A DNA stretch of 30,000 bases from the NCBI GenBank assembly GCA_030674155.1, contig CM060326.1, positions 25,774,210-25,804,209 of the forward strand. The letters are read 5' to 3'. The notes under the pieces are model-generated. The model did not search any database and was not told the DNA's origin. It was given only the letters and a program-made list of their open reading frames with translations. Positions 15,992-26,420 of the stretch are shown here, piece by piece. This DNA is from Stramonita haemastoma. Taxonomy: Eukaryota; Mollusca; Gastropoda; Neogastropoda; Muricidae. Both the position numbers and the translations under genes were made by a program. Numbering within the stretch: the first letter of the stretch is position 1; the number at the start of each line of letters is the position of its first letter.

Positions 15992-16205
15992 CCAGAGCGA
16001 AGCTGTGGAAGCTTCCTGTCGACACCTTACCAAGTTGTGATGACTTTGCTCCTTAACACGGGTTGCATATTCTTGGGGACAAGACAAGAACAGAATTACG
16101 GCAGATAGGTGGTCCAGAGGTAACGTCCACACCTGAAAAGGGAGAAATGCGAGTTTAATCACAATTTGAACCTGAACATTTCCTCATCCACTAGAATTCA
16201 AGAGG
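15992..16205 (+). repeat. Left-flank unit of the minisatellite locus (first copy)
   Basis: About 210 bp that recurs, diverged, at about 16518-16700. Matching blocks are CAGAGCGA near 15997, CCAAGTTGTGATG and TTGCTCCTTA near 16030-16055, GGTTCCCC-free AATGCG near 16146, and GGCTGTCAGGATGCCAGGGG at the right edge. Within it, TGGTCCAGAGG (about 16110-16120) fits an A box, with only a degenerate B box near 16152, so it may include the head of a second tRNA-derived SINE. That last point is uncertain. Confidence 0.65.
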
Positions 16206-17026
16206 CTGTCAGGATGCCAGGGGTCAGGATGCCAGGGGTCAGGATGCCAGGGGATCAGGATGCCAGGGGGTCAGGATCCCAGGGGTCATGATGCCAGGGG
16301 GTCTGGATGCCAGGGGTCATGATGCCAGGGGGTCTGGATGCCAGGGGGTCAGGATGCCAGGGGGTTGGATGCAGGTTTGTGTTGTTCCTGCTTTACCATG
16401 TCAGGATGCCATAATGATGCCAGGGGTTCATGGTATGCCATGGGTCCAGGAGCAAGGAGGTCTGGATACCAGGGGAGTCGAATGCCAGGGGCCAGTGCAT
16501 GACCAGGGGTCAGGATGGCCAGAGCGAGTCTGGATAGCTTCAGGGTCAGGATTGCCAAGTTGTGATGGATTGCTCCTTAAGGGTTCACTTGGAAATGACA
16601 GGGTTGGATGCAGGGGTCAAGGACGTCACAGGGGGTAGGAATGCGGTGTCAATCCAGTTGGACTGCAGGTTCTGATCCATAAAATTTCCAAGGGGCTGTC
16701 AGGATGCCAGGGGTCTGGATGCCAGGGGGTCGGATGCACAGGGGGTCTGGATGCCAGGGGGTCAGGATGCCAGGGGGTCTGATGCCACATGGGGGTCTGA
16801 TGCCAGGGGGTCTGGATGCCAGGTGTCAGATGCCAGGGGGTCTGGATGCCAGGGGTCTGGATGCCAGGGGGTCAGGATGCCAGGGGGTCAGGATGCCAGG
16901 GTCAGGATGCCAGGGGTCTGGATGCCAGGGGTCTGGATGCCAGGGGTCAGGATGCCAGGGGGTCAGGATGCCAGGTGTCAGGATGCCAGGGGTCTGGATG
17001 CCAGGGGTCTGGATGCCAGGGGCTTC
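16206..17026 (+). repeat. 16-bp G-rich minisatellite (GGTCAGGATGCCAGGG) in two blocks
   Basis: The unit GGTC(A/T)GGATGCCAGGG, of 15-17 bp, repeats about ten times in 16206-16376 and about 20 times in 16697-17026. A degenerate stretch (about 16400-16517) and the second copy of the flank unit lie between. Since 16 is not a multiple of three, all plus frames stay open and give spurious Met-Pro-Gly/Asp-Ala-Arg-Gly peptides of over 200 residues. The plus strand is strongly G-rich. Confidence 0.93.
16518..16700 (+). repeat. Diverged second copy of the left-flank unit
   Basis: CCAGAGCGAGTCTGGATAGC, CCAAGTTGTGATGGATTGCT, CCTTAAGGGTT, GGAATGCGG and AGGGGCTGTCAGGATGCC occur in the same order as in 15992-16205, with internal deletions. 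This shows that flank plus minisatellite was duplicated as a unit. Confidence 0.7.
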
Positions 17027-17049
17027 GATAAAACAAAGTGGCTGCCTGT

Positions 17050-17382
<333 letters not shown>

Positions 17383-17385
<3 letters not shown>

Positions 17386-18331
17386 TTTTATGTTTCCATT
17401 TAAGGTAACAACCTATTAAGTATAATCATTTTAAAATATATTTCTTTTTTTTCATTGCATTCTCAAAAAAGCAGCTTTAGGATGAAAGAAAATATACCCA
17501 TTTATTTGTTTTTCAAACCCCATATTCTCCTTATTCCTTCGTCATTGCTTTTTTTCTCAAGTATTAAGGGTGAAAAGGTACGCTCCATTCTCGACTAGTT
17601 TGCCGCTAGGACAATATTGCTTTACAGGTAAAAGTTGCCAGACAAAGACGCTTTTCTCACCCTTTTTACATTTTTGAGGAAAATTTTATTTTAAATTTAA
17701 CTTGCATCAGTGTTTGTGAATGAATTGCGATTAAATGAAGTCAATTGGTTTTCCAAAGCAAGCCAGAGGATTTCTTGATTTAAAATGCAGACGCAAATGG
17801 GGGGGGGGGGGGGGGGGGGGGGCAGAGCGCTAAGAGTGAAGAACCTACACGCACTTTCTTCTTTATCTTCCTATTCTCTGCTTGCTTCGATGGCCTTGAA
17901 CAGTAAAGCCCGCTGCAAAGATTTTATGATTTAATGAAGCCGATGGCTTGGCGCAGGAATCCTTCTATTTTATGAAACTAGCAAATATGAAGTCAAAATT
18001 ACGTTTTAAAGGTGTACATTATTTCAAAAAGTGGTCTGGCAATTTCACGGGATTTTTTTTATCTATCTATATACACTTGCTTTCTTTTTTTAATCTGATA
18101 AGCCATTCACTTATTTCTGAAAGTGTCATGGATAAAAGCAGTATGTTGGAATTGGTTAAAACTGGGATTATCCATGTAGCTGAAAAGACAGCTGTAACAC
18201 ATTTATCTACAAAGCCACACAGAGAGTGACATTCTCATTTCCATCTTTGTATACCATTGAATAATGGAAAACAGAAGAACAACAGCACAAAGAACAACAA
18301 GAAGAACGAGACAAGAACAACACACATACAC
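17383..18331. other. Intergenic sequence, no gene recognised
   Basis: AT-rich. It contains a pure G run of about 24 at 17799-17822. The 93-codon frame at 17948-18229 has no recognisable domain. Confidence 0.5.
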
Positions 18332-18666
18332 AACATTGCGCTGGCAATCTGACGACCCGGGTTTGAATCCTGTTCAAGGAGATCTTATCCCTAGGAGTTA
18401 ACATAAAATGCAGACTCCACTCTCCTTCATTAATCCTTCGGATGAGACTATAAGCCGAGACCCCATATGCGAACGCACGAAGAACATCTTGCGCACACGT
18501 TAAAACCTGTTCCGCTTCTCTAAAGAGTGGGCCATTGCGTGCCAGTGGGAACAGACGATAAAGTTTACAAACCGCATACACACGGGACTAGATGTAGACA
18601 GCACATGAGTGTTTATTATATTATCGTCGATAAAAAAAAGGTAAATTAAACAAATAAATAAAATAA
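18332..18666 (+). mobile_element. SINE-1 copy I, head partly truncated
   Basis: It starts inside the tRNA-like head (CATTGCGCTGGCAATCTGAC), so the A box is missing while the B box GGTTTGAATCC (18360-18370) remains. The whole core from GGATGAGACTATAAGCCGAG (about 18439) and the AT-rich tail follow. A CA/CG array adjoins, then family-2 copy d. Confidence 0.87.
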
Positions 18667-18716
18667 ACACACACACACACACACACGCGCGCGCACGCGC
18701 GCGTGCGTGCGCGCTC
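18667..18716. repeat. (CA)n passing into (CG)/(GC)-rich alternating tract
   Basis: CA repeats followed by alternating purine-pyrimidine CGCGCGCACGCGCGCGTGCG (about 18685-18704 and on). This can form Z-DNA, and the CG part is self-complementary. Confidence 0.9.
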
Positions 18717-18769
18717 AAACGACTTACTAGAGAGACGAGTGAATCTAGGGATTCAAGTTATTTCTACTA

Positions 18770-18985
18770 AACTTCCTTACGGAACACTGTGACGGTTGGG
18801 GATTACTAAGAGTAAACTCCTGTCACTTTTGGACAGAAAAGACTCCAGATAGAAATCTATGAAATTAACTTTTTTGTCACAGACACCTCCCTGTTGGATG
18901 GAAATGAGGTGGAAATGAACAGAAACCTGACAACGTGTTGGAGTAGACATGAAATATTGGCAAAAAGATACCGTGGTTATGCAAT
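18770..18985 (+). repeat. Family-2 dispersed repeat, copy d
   Basis: GGAACACTGTGACGGTTGGG, AAGAGTAAACTCCTGTCA and GAAATTAACTTTTTTGTCAC match the copies near 10.5 and 22.2 kb. GGAAATGAACAGAAACCTGA (about 18911-18930) matches the 3' end of copy c. It lies about 100 bp beyond SINE copy I, across the CA/CG array. Confidence 0.65.
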
Positions 18986-20415
18986 AGGAGGCTGGGAAAA
19001 TGCGTTTGGTGATTGCTTTTTAGCACCCGCTGTGGCAATGTTTTCAGAGTGTGAGTTTGTTGTTATTGATGTCATTGTTTGTATCGTTTTGTCATTGTTG
19101 TCATTGTTAGTTTTTTGTATTTATTTTGTGGTGTTATATAAGAAGTTTGTACACATGTTTGTATTTAAATTTGCAAAGTGGTTGGTTATTTGATTTGCGA
19201 GTTTGTGTTTGTTTATGTGTGCGTAGAAAAAAAAAACATATATATATATATACATACATCTGTGTGTGTCTGTGTAAGTCTGTGTGTTCGTTTATCATGT
19301 TTGCCTTTTGTTTGATTTGTGTTTGCTTTGTTCATTTAGGTTAACGTTGATGAGCGGCTCTCTCATTTACAATCCCAACTTCAGAAAGTGTGGACATGTA
19401 TGTCTGTGCAAACATACGCACAGGAAAGTAGTTTTAATTGTTACTTTTGCTCTCGATCAGTATCTTAAAGAAGAAACAAAAGTGATACCGCTGTGTTCAG
19501 TCTGTTTTAGTTTAGTCCCAAAATAAAGGCAATATTACAACAATTAAAAAGCAAAGTAGCCAGATTTAAACGTTGGCTGAGAAAGTATGCATTCACTTTA
19601 AACAAGCCAACCTGGTTGGCCATAGTTTATTCTTGCTTTTATTTTTACTTTCTTGTGTTCCTTCTTTCTGTATTGTTTTCCCTTCTGAACTAAACTTTAC
19701 AGCCTGATCGCCTGTCTTTCTTTCAGTTGAAATAGGCTTTCCCAGCATGCGACTGTGATCGATTTTTTGTTCATTTGCTTTCTTTTCTTTTCCTTTGCTA
19801 GTGTTCTTGTTTTTCCATTCCTTGGCTGAGTTTCCTGAGTTGTTTAAGCTGAAAAGGACACATGTTCCTTCTGTTTCTGTTTTCAACACTCCACAAAAGA
19901 TCATCAATTCGTTGTTTCTATGCTTGTTTATTTCTACATTGCAAAGTCAAAAACAAAGGTATTACGAAAAAAAACTTTCATTGATTTCTGCGAGATTATT
20001 CTAATCTACATTTTTTTCTGTTTGTTTTGGTTTGCCTCTTTTAAATTTTTAGATGAGGTTTTTTGTCGCAAGAGCATCAGGTATCGTTCCACAGCCAAAA
20101 CGGCCCCGTTTTCTTTGCATCACTAGTGTGAGACTGGCGTTAAGAGATTTACTGGCAAAGGAGGTTTCTGTTTTTTTAAGTTCAGTTAATTTCAAATATA
20201 CCCCGTATACACTTGCAATATCTTTTACTGTCTTTTTGTGTAGGGTTGTGTTTGTTGTCTTCATGGTAGTTATGATTCCGCCCACCCCTTCCAATTGGTC
20301 TGTGACCTACAGTTTATATTAGCACCTTATATGATACCGATTGCTAGCTAGATTCATGTCTTGTATATCATCATTTCAAAGTTGTTTGTAGTGTATGAAT
20401 ATTGTACTATACCAC
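18986..20415. other. Intergenic sequence, no gene recognised
   Basis: T-rich on plus, with a short (TA)n at about 19236-19252. Frames of up to about 100 codons (for example 19593-19907, minus) carry no recognisable domain. Confidence 0.5.
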
Positions 20416-20446
<31 letters not shown>

Positions 20447-20550
20447 CACACACACACACACACACAACACACATCCCACACACCAACACACACACACACA
20501 CACAACAAAACCCCAAACACAACACACATCACACACAAACACACACACAG
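20416..20550. repeat. Imperfect (CA)n array
   Basis: CA with ACA/CCA interruptions for about 135 bp, followed within about 65 bp by family-2 copy b. Confidence 0.95.
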
Positions 20551-20614
20551 ATGCGCGCGCATGAACTTGGACAGACAGAGGGAGGGTACGCTGAAAAGGG
20601 GATTGGAATTATTA

Positions 20615-20815
20615 ATCCCAGTCGTCTGCTGTCTTTGAACCAGTCTGGAGGTCTTTGGACAGCGCAGAGCCGACTCATGGAGAGAACGCCTGTCACGCCT
20701 CAGGGGCCAAAGGGTTAAAGAATTCAAATTAACTTTTGCCTTGCCACAAAGATCTGACGAACAGAATTAAAAGGGAGGGACATTAACAAAAGCCTGCTCG
20801 GAGCATATCTTTTTG
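20615..20815 (+). repeat. Family-2 dispersed repeat, copy b
   Basis: CAGTCTGGAGGTCTTTGGAC, CACGCCTCAGGGGCCAAAGG, GTTAAAG and CAAATTAACTTTTGCC match the other members. The 3' part (AACAAAAGCCTG, about 20786-20797) resembles copies c and d. A CA array precedes it, as with copies d and e, but no SINE-1 tail remains upstream. Confidence 0.7.
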
Positions 20816-21035
20816 AAAACATTTTTCTTAAAAAGCCTCGGGTTTTTTTTTTAAACGTTTCCTTTCTTGCTGACATGGTGCTGGTATTTTGATCGGGTTT
20901 TTGTTTTTGTTTTCAAAGTAAACGATGCTTGTTTTTATTCATGAAAGGAGCTTAAAAGCATGTTGTGCATGAAAATAAAACAATACATCAAAATATAGTG
21001 ATTAAATTAAAGTTAGAGGTACTAGGTATCGGAGC

Positions 21036-21390
21036 AGGGGACGGGATAGCCTAGTGGTCAGAACATTGCGCTCGCAATTTGCCGACCCGGGTTTGATTCC
21101 GTTCAAGGATTTTTTTTCCTTGGAGTTAACATCAGTACTGACTTCACTCTCCCCAAACATCCTTCGGATAAGACTATATAAACCAAGGCCCCGTGTGCAA
21201 ACGTACGCAGAACATCTTGCGCACATGTTAAATCCTGTTCCGCTTATCGTAACAGTAGACTTTTGTGTGCCGGTGGGAGCAGATGACAATATTTACAAAC
21301 CGCATACACACGGGGACTGGATATAAAAAGCACTATTCATTATCCCCTATATAAAAGAATAAGTAAATACAATAAAATAAATAAAATGGG
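21036..21390 (+). mobile_element. SINE-1 copy J, near full length
   Basis: The head begins at about 21037 (GGGGACGGGATAGCCTAGTG), with perfect A and B boxes. The core begins near 21162 (CTTCGGATAAGACTATATAA). It keeps CGCAGAACATCTTGCGCACA and the GGGACTGGATATAAAAAGC block, and ends in an AATAAA-rich tail. With A and H it defines the full-length structure. No flanking microsatellite and no clear target-site duplication. Confidence 0.9.
21047..21100 (+). promoter_or_regulatory. Internal Pol III promoter of SINE copy J
   Basis: The A box TAGCCTAGTGG (21047-21057) fits TRGYNNANNNG. The B box GGTTTGATTCC (21090-21100) fits GGTTCRANTCC with one change. Confidence 0.7.
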
Positions 21391-21619
21391 TTTTGGTTGT
21401 TGGAGCCATAGAAATGAACAGATTCTACGCTTATTCCTTCGCTCTCAATTTTGTAGCTTTGAGGAGCAGATTCCATTTACACAGATTGCAATGTAAATGA
21501 AGGCAAGGGCTAACCGAAAACATAGCTTTCTTTGCCTTAGGCTATTTTCGTGTCGGAAAGTTGCCTAATTCCTGAAAAGGATGAATAAAACAAATGAACA
21601 ATTTTCCATTCTTGCAAAT

Positions 21620-21664
21620 CACACTCACTTCACTCACTCACTCACTCACTCACTCACTCACTCA

Positions 21665-21751
<87 letters not shown>

Positions 21752-21756
21752 GACGC
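21620..21756. repeat. (CTCA)n then (CA)n
   Basis: CTCA tetranucleotides at about 21625-21668 pass into a CA array (one CCA interruption), ending at the 5' edge of truncated SINE copy K. Confidence 0.96.
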
Positions 21757-21980
21757 GTCCTGATGAGACTACAAACCGTCGCTCCGTGTGCAACGCACAC
21801 AGATCACCTTGCGCACACGTTAAATCATGTTCCGCTTTTCGTAAAAGTAGACCGTCATGTGCCGGTGGGAACAGATGACAAGATTTACAAAACTACATAC
21901 ACACGGGGACTGGATGTAAAAAAGTACATGAGTGCTTATTCCATTATCCTCGATATAAAAGAATAAGTAAAGAATAAAAT
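21757..21980 (+). mobile_element. SINE-1 copy K, 5'-truncated at the core
   Basis: It begins at CGTCCTGATGAGACTACAAA with no tRNA head. It follows the consensus through CTTGCGCACACGTTAAATCA, TGCCGGTGGGAACAGATGAC and CTCGATATAAAAGAATAAG. CA-type arrays lie on both sides, and family-2 copy e follows the downstream array. Confidence 0.88.
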
Positions 21981-21984
21981 AAAG

Positions 21985-22130
21985 TACACACAAACACCCC
22001 CACCACACACACACACACAACCACACACACACACACAACACACACACAACACACACACACACACACACACACACAGCGCGCGCACGCACGCACGCACGCA
22101 CACAGGCACGCATCACGCACGCACGCACGC
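21985..22130. repeat. (CA)n with CG-rich (CGCA)n end
   Basis: Imperfect CA, then CGCGCGCACGCACGCACGCA (about 22076-22095) and related units. The order CA then CG/CGCA is the same as after SINE copy I. Confidence 0.92.
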
Positions 22131-22154
22131 TGAATAAAAAAGCAGATGATATAC

Positions 22155-22380
22155 CTTCTCCAGACACCTCTGTCTGTTCATCAGTCTGGAACTCTGCGAC
22201 AGATGGTGACTGCAAAGAGTAAACTCTTGTCAGTTTAAGGAAGACATAGAGGCAGAGAACTGCTAAGTTAACTCGGTGTCATAGACACACTGCTGCCTGT
22301 GACTGCTGAATCTGAAGCAAGTATTTGTGATGAAATCGCGAGACACTTTAACATAAAAGAGCAATTTCGTTAATAATTTC
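22155..22380 (+). repeat. Family-2 dispersed repeat, copy e
   Basis: CAGTCTGGAACTCTGCGACA, GATGGTGACT and AGAGTAAACTCTTGTCAG match copies c and d. GCTAAGTTAACTCGGTGTCA corresponds to the TTAACTTTTGCC block. It sits directly beyond SINE copy K and its CA/CGCA array. Confidence 0.7.
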
Positions 22381-23037
22381 GGGGAGGGGGGGGGGGGATA
22401 AGAGCAAGTTGTGCGTATCTCTTGTACCATGCCCTTGTTGATATTTCTGGTTGTGTTATTGCTGCTGCTAGTGTTGATGCTGCTGCTACTGCTGTTGTTG
22501 TCGTCGTCATCGTCATCTTAATTGTTGACGTTGATGCTGTTTCTGTTTGATGCGAGTGCAGTTTTGATGGTGATTTGCTTTCTTTAGATCCTGTTTGTTT
22601 TACCGTCTTTTAAAAACAATTCTGTATGTGTTTTGTCAGTTTTTGTATCTTTGCTCCTTTCTTATTTCTGTTAGCTTGTTTAGCGCTTTGTTTATGGCTT
22701 ACTGTTATTCGGTATGTGTGCATTTGTGTCTGTTTCTTTATTTTTGTTGTTACCATTGGAACCTTTGCCGTTTTTATTGATTTGTTTTCTTTTTGATTTC
22801 AGCCTTGCTGGTATGGCTTATATCAGAAATTATGTGCATCATCCGTTTCTTTGTTGCTTTGTTTAATGTTGTTTTGCTGTCCTCATCTATAATAAGCTCT
22901 TAGAATATCGACACATATCCTCCGTTAAATTTTAACGTAATTGAAAAACAAATCTGCTACAAAAACTTGGCATTCAATATTTTAATAGTAATCTGAATGC
23001 AATGTTGCTCATAGATGCAATGACAAGGTAGATGTTA
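22381..23037. other. Intergenic sequence with decayed GCT/GTT repeats
   Basis: A G run lies near 22381-22397 and a degenerate (GCT)/(GTT)/(GTC) tract at about 22450-22545. The rest is T-rich, with no gene recognised. Confidence 0.5.
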
Positions 23038-23271
23038 TTTTATTTATTTATTTCATTTTATTTTATTCGTTTATATCTAGGATAATGGAATAAGCAGCCA
23101 CATGCTTTTTTTTACATCCAAGTCCCTGTGTGTATGCAGTTTTGTAAATGTCATTTGTTCCGACAGGCACACGATGGCCTACTCTGACGAAAAGCGGAAC
23201 AGGATTCTAACATGTGCACAAGATGTTCTGCGTGCGTTCGCACACGGGGTCTCGGTTTATAGTCTCATCCG
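23038..23271 (-). mobile_element. SINE-1 copy L, 5'-truncated at the core
   Basis: On the minus strand it begins at GGATGAGACTATAAACCGAG (5' edge near 23271) and lacks the tRNA head. It keeps the CGCACGCAGAACATCTTGTG block, GCGCTTTTCG-like and GCCATCGTGTGCC-like blocks, and the ATTATCCTAGATATAAACG tail followed by AAAT repeats. Unlike most truncated copies, its 5' neighbour is not a microsatellite. Confidence 0.87.
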
Positions 23272-23797
23272 GATGTGGTGGTTGAGGTAGTGTGCATGTT
23301 CTGGGTGACCCCTAGGATATTTGTGCTGGAAAACACTCAGCCATTCCAACACCAGCATCCATGGTGCCGGGGTTAGTGCCTTTGTTTTCGGGCTGGACAG
23401 ATGCTACTGTGACTCTCATGAGAGCAAAGGCATTTTTTCCACTTCGGCCAGCTGCTAGAGAGATGTCATGTGCTCCTTTGGGAAGACTTATTGCACAGTC
23501 GAGCTGTATCTACTTAACGGATGCAACCTTAAAAGCGTTGGTTATATTACCTAGCCATCACAGCATGTGTCTATCTCTGGGCCAAGATGACGTCGGGATA
23601 TAATTATCATGATAAGAAGCGTATAGTACAGCCCTGTAAAGCAGCTTTAAATTATAGGCCTTTGTGCTTCCATAGCATCACATCCTTTCATTATTATCAA
23701 TCATCACGCAGAAAAAAAACACGTTGTCTCTTATTCGATGGTTCAGGTTGCATTGATGTCATGGTAAACTTGTTTCGGTTTCCATACAGATTCTTTA
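23272..23797. other. Intergenic sequence, no gene recognised
   Basis: Complex sequence of moderate GC between SINE copy L and family-3 copy 1. No domain-bearing frame was found. It could hold another diverged repeat, but I see no match elsewhere in the window. Confidence 0.45.
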
Positions 23798-24220
23798 TGT
23801 GGTGAGACTGTGTGACTTTGGGGGTTGAAGGGGCATGGGAGAAGGTCGTTAGACGTTGTGGTGTCGCTAAACCTGGTGGGTGTCTCACTCGGTCAGGTTT
23901 CGCAATCGAGCTTTTACTGTCGCCAGTGCGGGGCTTAGTAGGTGATGTCCTGCGTATGTTAGCTCAGTTAGTCACCACTGAACACATCCAAAGGGACTCA
24001 GCAGCAGTGTAGAGCCCCTCTGGCGGGTGGCCCTGCGGCGGCCTGAGAGTGATGGGGTCTCTGTGAATCCTTGGCCCTGAGGATGCAACATAATGAATCT
24101 GGGCATGACGGCTGTAGAGACATTGAAAAAATAGATGTGCGAGGGCAGGAACGCCACAGAAGATGATGCAGCGAATTAAACACAATAAAAAGCCAAACAA
24201 AAAAATAGACACACAACAAT
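23798..24220 (-). repeat. Family-3 dispersed repeat, copy 1
   Basis: The reverse complement of this interval matches 29583-30000 along its length. Shared blocks in order are CGTCTTCTGTG/CATCTTCTGTG, the CCCAGATTC block, GGCCGCCGC(A/G)GGGCCACC, GCCAGAGGGG and GTGTTCAGTGGTG. They continue with GAGCTAACATACGCAGGACA, CACCTACTAAGCCCC and CACCACAACGTC. Gaps between the copies break any shared reading frame, so it is probably non-coding. GC is above background. I do not recognise the family and see no Pol III boxes. Confidence 0.8.
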
Positions 24221-24470
24221 TACAACAGCAATACTAGATCCAAAGACAAAGAAATCTCAGAAACCCAATGTATATCATTTTATATTTTTGTACACCATGC
24301 CGAAATTTCAATAAATCTAATGTTTAAAGTGAACAACTGTCAAGAACGGAATGTTACAAAAAGAACATTTCCAGTATATGATAATGCAATGGTCAATTTT
24401 GATCAGTTCTTTTTTTTTGAATGCGCACAGAAAGAAACATCTTTTCATTACAAACGAAATAAATGATTGA
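24221..24470. other. AT-rich spacer
   Basis: Unique sequence between family-3 copy 1 and the CA/CG array. Nothing recognised. Confidence 0.45.
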
Positions 24471-24607
24471 TGACACACACGCACGCACACACGCACACGC
24501 GCACGCACACGCACACGCGCACGCAACACACACACACACAACACACACACACACATACACACACACTCTCTCTTTCTCTCCTCCTCCTCCTCCTCTCCTC
24601 CTCCTCA
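24471..24607. repeat. (CA)/(CG)-rich array then CT/(CCT)n
   Basis: Mixed ACACGC/GCAC units (24473-24527) form an alternating purine-pyrimidine tract. They are followed by CA, then CT, then (CTC)n to about 24607. Confidence 0.92.
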
Positions 24608-24679
24608 TAAAAAGGAATCTCATCCATATTAATAACATGCCTTCTGTCATCCTTTAAACTGCGGCAAAATATTTTTAAA

Positions 24680-25020
24680 AATCTAAACGCCAGATAATTA
24701 TAATTCTCTTTCCTCATCCCCTCTGCACTCCTGCCATTTTTCCCCTCAGCCAATCTAATTCGCTGGCAGGCCATGTCAATGTCTACCTCGGCACATGACC
24801 ACTTCTTTGATCCGCTGTGCCCGTGTACCCCGTGATTGACAAGGTCACAATCAGGGTGTACAGCCATGCCCTGCAATCGAAAAGGATCCGGCTGAGGAAC
24901 TGCTGTCCAACAGCAAATTAGTGCCAGAGAAATAGGTAGGACAGGCGGGCACTGCGGCATTGTTGTGTGGGCCTTGGCTGAGCGGAGAGAAGCTATGGAG
25001 GCGGAAAGCCAGGTCATACC
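24680..25020. other. Complex, GC-richer unique segment, unassigned
   Basis: About 340 bp without repeats and with higher GC than its neighbours. A minus-strand frame stays open for about 110 non-repeat codons (about 24690-25017) and continues into the CT/CA array. It has no recognisable domain. The plus strand has a splice-acceptor-like TTTTTCCCCTCAG near 24737-24749, but all plus frames close within about 30 codons. TAAT-type motifs cluster near 24695-24705 and 24755. It could be an exon, a conserved non-coding element or an old repeat. Confidence 0.3.
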
Positions 25021-25096
25021 GTTTGCTTTTTTGTGTGTTTGGTTGATTGATTTGTTTGCTTGGCTGGTTTGTCGGTGTGTGTCTACTATATTGCCA

Positions 25097-25139
25097 TTGC
25101 TGCTGCTGCTGCTGCTGCTGCTGACTGCTGCTGCTGCTG

Positions 25140-25177
<38 letters not shown>

Positions 25178-25235
25178 CTGGTACCGGTAATGGTGGAGGT
25201 GGTGGTGGTGGTGATGGTGGTGGTGCTGCTGCTAC
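25097..25235. repeat. (GCT)n then (GGT)n trinucleotide arrays
   Basis: GCT at about 25097-25176 with two short interruptions, then GGT/GGA units to 25235. Poly-Leu, poly-Ala and poly-Gly frames here are repeat by-products; no flanking exon structure is visible. Confidence 0.95.
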
Positions 25236-25319
25236 TATAGCTGGTGACAGTGGTTCTGCTATTGATAATGAAAATGCTTGCATTATTCGTCCAAAGTATC
25301 TGCAGGGTTCTTTTGTTTT

Positions 25320-25600
25320 ATGACTGATTTCGTCTTTTTGTCCGTAGCTCTTTCTTTTCTCATTATCTCTTACTATTTTTTTTACAGCTTTCTTTCTTTC
25401 TTTGTCTCTTTATATTCTTTGTTTGTTTCTTTGTTTTCTTCTTTTTTCTTTTGTTCTTTTTTTCGTCGTTCGTTCTTTACGCCAGTTTCCATTGTTTATT
25501 TTTCACTTCCTTTCTTTCCTTCCTGTATCTGTTATCTTCCTTTTTTTGTTATCCTTGTATTTTCTTTTACTTTCCTAAGTCCTTTTGTGTGCCTGAGGAA
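25320..25600. repeat. Strand-asymmetric pyrimidine-rich tract
   Basis: T- and C-dominated plus strand with many TTTC/TTTG groups, a decayed CTTT-type microsatellite. Its 110-codon Phe/Ser frame is compositional. Confidence 0.65.
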
Positions 25601-26089
25601 AACCCTTTAACAAAGCTGTAAGTGCTGTAAAATAAAGGCCAACACCAATGTTGTTGACACCATGAGTTACGAAAGAGAGCCATGCTGTACAAAAGAAAAA
25701 AGATTAGATACATTTTCACGAAAATATTGATATATTAAAATCATTACATGTATCCACAATAGGTATGATAATCAATAGCAACTTAAACATTCATTCCTGT
25801 TTTATGAGACCTATTATTCTAATGTCAAGTCACTGTGCATAATTGTAACTTATTCTAAAAACAACAGTTGTGACAACTTAATCTCTTTTTCTTCAAATGT
25901 GGTAAAAAATCATGAAAATAAGATATTCAAGTGAGTGCAATCTTAAGAGGAGTCGTCCGTTCCAGAACAGAAGGAAAATGTATAGTGTTATGATCTGTTT
26001 TGGTAACTGTCTCTTCCCCTTTCTCATTCTACCTGTCATAATTATACATTAGACACAAACATACCCAAACATCACCCACACTATTGTCA
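25601..26089. other. AT-rich intergenic sequence
   Basis: Unique, no gene or repeat match seen. Confidence 0.45.
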
Positions 26090-26420
26090 CCATCACCATT
26101 AGCAGTCCCTTGACCAATATGGCTGCCGGAGGGAGGGAAAGGCAAGACGCGCTAGTCGATAGCCTAACTGACATCACACTGCTCTGTCTTCAGTCTTTTA
26201 CAGAAGCAGCGCCATGCCAAGGCCGGTTCAGCTGCTGAGGTTCTGCCGTCAGCTCTTTATCTGTCAGCCCCTGCCTCTTCCTTCTCCAGATGTCTCCTAT
26301 AGCAGAGTCTTGGCAAGAGAATTATGGCATGTGACGTGACCAAACTACGCCAGCTTCCTCCTCTTTACAGCAGTCAGAAGGGGTCCTGTGACTTGCCACA
26401 CTGACACCTTGGTTTTGTAG
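26090..26420 (-). mobile_element. Highly degenerate LINE ORF2 C-terminal remnant
   Basis: On the minus strand, LLTAVKRRKLA, a stop, FGHVTCHNSLAKTLL, another stop and GEGRGRG can be read near 26270-26375. This follows the same GHVT...LAKT...T order as the better-kept copy at 7126-7414. Downstream, VKGLLMVMV-like codons near 26085-26110 suggest a decayed ATG-repeat tail. Several stops and frame changes show a long-dead copy. The family looks related to, but not the same as, the 7.1 kb fragment. Confidence 0.65.

Noticed and set aside
16206..17026. CRISPR-like array
   Set aside because: The 16-bp units are contiguous with no unique spacers, no cas genes are present and the setting is animal DNA.
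25060..25323. Poly-Ala/poly-Gly or poly-Leu frames over (GCT)n-(GGT)n, as in a repeat-expansion exon
   Set aside because: Codons outside the arrays show no domain or coding bias, and the frames are equally open on both strands.
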